Positions 13,521 to 14,041 of a DNA stretch of 14,041 nt are shown piece after piece. The stretch is taken from contig NZ_CAMLJP010000143.1 of NCBI RefSeq assembly GCF_946480385.1, positions 1-14,041 on the forward strand, in the 5' to 3' direction. The notes beneath the pieces are model-generated. The model searched no databases and had not been told where the DNA came from. It saw only the letters and a program-made list of their open reading frames with translations. Made by a program: the position numbers and the translations under genes. The DNA comes from an uncultured Azospirillum sp. (lineage in GTDB: Bacteria; Pseudomonadota; Alphaproteobacteria; Azospirillales; Azospirillaceae). The number at the start of each line of letters is the position of its first letter. The stretch's first letter is position 1.

Positions 13521-14041
13521 ATGCTCACGATCCTCGTCGCCAACATCAAGGGCGGCTGCGGCAAGACGACCGTCGCCACCCACCTCGCCGCCGCGTCCGC
13601 CGCGGCGGGCCTGCCCACCGTGCTGGCCGACGTCGACCGTCAGCGCTCCTCCCTCGGCTGGCTGGAGCGCCGGCCGGAGAAGGCGCCGACGCTGGTCGGG
13701 CTTGATTGGGCCAAGGACTTCACCGACACGCCGCGCGGGATCAAGCGGCTGGTGATCGACGCGCCCGCCGCGCTGAAGACCAAGCAGATCGAGGATCTGG
13801 TGAAAATGGCCGACGTCGTCGTGCTGCCGGTGCTGCCCGGCGCCTTCGACGAGCAGGCGACCCAGCGCTTCCTCACCAAGCTGGACGAGTTGAAGCGGAT
13901 CGCGAAGAAGAAGACCATTGTGGCGGTGGTCGGCAACCGCATGCGCGCCCGCACCAAGGCCGCCGACCGGCTGGACCGCTTCCTGGGCGGCATCGGCCAT
14001 CAGGTGGTGACCCGGCTGCGCGACAGCCAGATCTATGCCGA
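13521..14041 (+). CDS. ParA/MinD-family ATPase, 3' end cut by window edge
   Basis: The first 173 codons of this gene are present and the frame is still open at the last base. The product begins MLTILVANIKGGCGKTTVAT, carrying the deviant Walker A of the ParA/MinD group (KGGCGKTT, residues 10-17, with the signature lysine K10 and P-loop K15). Walker A-prime is VLADVDRQRSS (34-44), and RLVIDAPAALK includes the switch aspartate. These ATPases dimerise with ATP, bind the nucleoid or membrane and move or space a cargo. The sequence is compact and lacks an N-terminal DNA-binding extension, so it looks like an orphan ParA of the cargo-positioning kind and not a chromosome-partition ParA; no parB or parS is visible. 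The start at 13521 is 11 bases after the CYTH-CHAD stop and lacks a strong ribosome binding site. Confidence 0.85.
   Translation, partial: MLTILVANIKGGCGKTTVATHLAAASAAAGLPTVLADVDRQRSSLGWLERRPEKAPTLVGLDWAKDFTDTPRGIKRLVIDAPAALKTKQIEDLVKMADVVVLPVLPGAFDEQATQRFLTKLDELKRIAKKKTIVAVVGNRMRARTKAADRLDRFLGGIGHQVVTRLRDSQIYA

Noticed and set aside
1..14041. CRISPR array, insertion sequence, prophage or integron
   Set aside because: There are no regularly spaced direct repeats, transposase or integrase motifs, or terminal inverted repeats with target duplications.

Overview
This is a GC-rich bacterial chromosomal window, most likely from an alphaproteobacterium of the Azospirillum/Rhodospirillales type. 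The grounds are the order SRP RNA - dnaX - ybaB - recR, a Coq7-type ubiquinone hydroxylase, a single-copy pgk, and proteobacterial-style DsbB and GluQ-RS. The genus is inferred from gene content and composition, not from a search. Most of the window is core housekeeping DNA. There is no CRISPR array, insertion sequence, prophage or integration site.

Left part (1-3534): the 5' portion of a tRNA-Leu(CAA) runs off the left edge on the minus strand. Next, on the plus strand, come dsbB and coq7, joined by a GTGA overlap. An HNH nuclease gene lies on the minus strand; its likely TTG start is preceded by a good ribosome binding site and a candidate promoter. A 55-residue charged small protein and gluQ, which modifies queuosine in tRNA-Asp, follow on the plus strand.

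Middle (3538-9002), all minus strand: read in the direction of transcription the order is SRP RNA with its own promoter, dnaX, ybaB, recR, then, after about 200 bases, a 725-residue protein. That protein fuses an N-terminal multi-pass membrane region to a CrtI/CrtISO-like FAD oxidoreductase. The 200-base gap holds clustered CGTACG sites. A strong inverted repeat directly before the start codon would bury the oxidoreductase gene's ribosome binding site in a hairpin.

Right part (9071-14041): an orphan AAA/STAND-like ATPase is driven from an unusually AT-rich promoter that overlaps an inverted repeat, suggesting a dedicated repressor. A convergent terminator separates it from pgk on the minus strand. 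Then a CYTH-CHAD protein (triphosphate-tunnel domain plus polyphosphate-binding domain) is followed 11 bases later by a ParA-family ATPase cut off by the window edge. This last pair is the best candidate for something little described: a ParA-type positioning ATPase co-transcribed with a protein expected to sit on polyphosphate granules.
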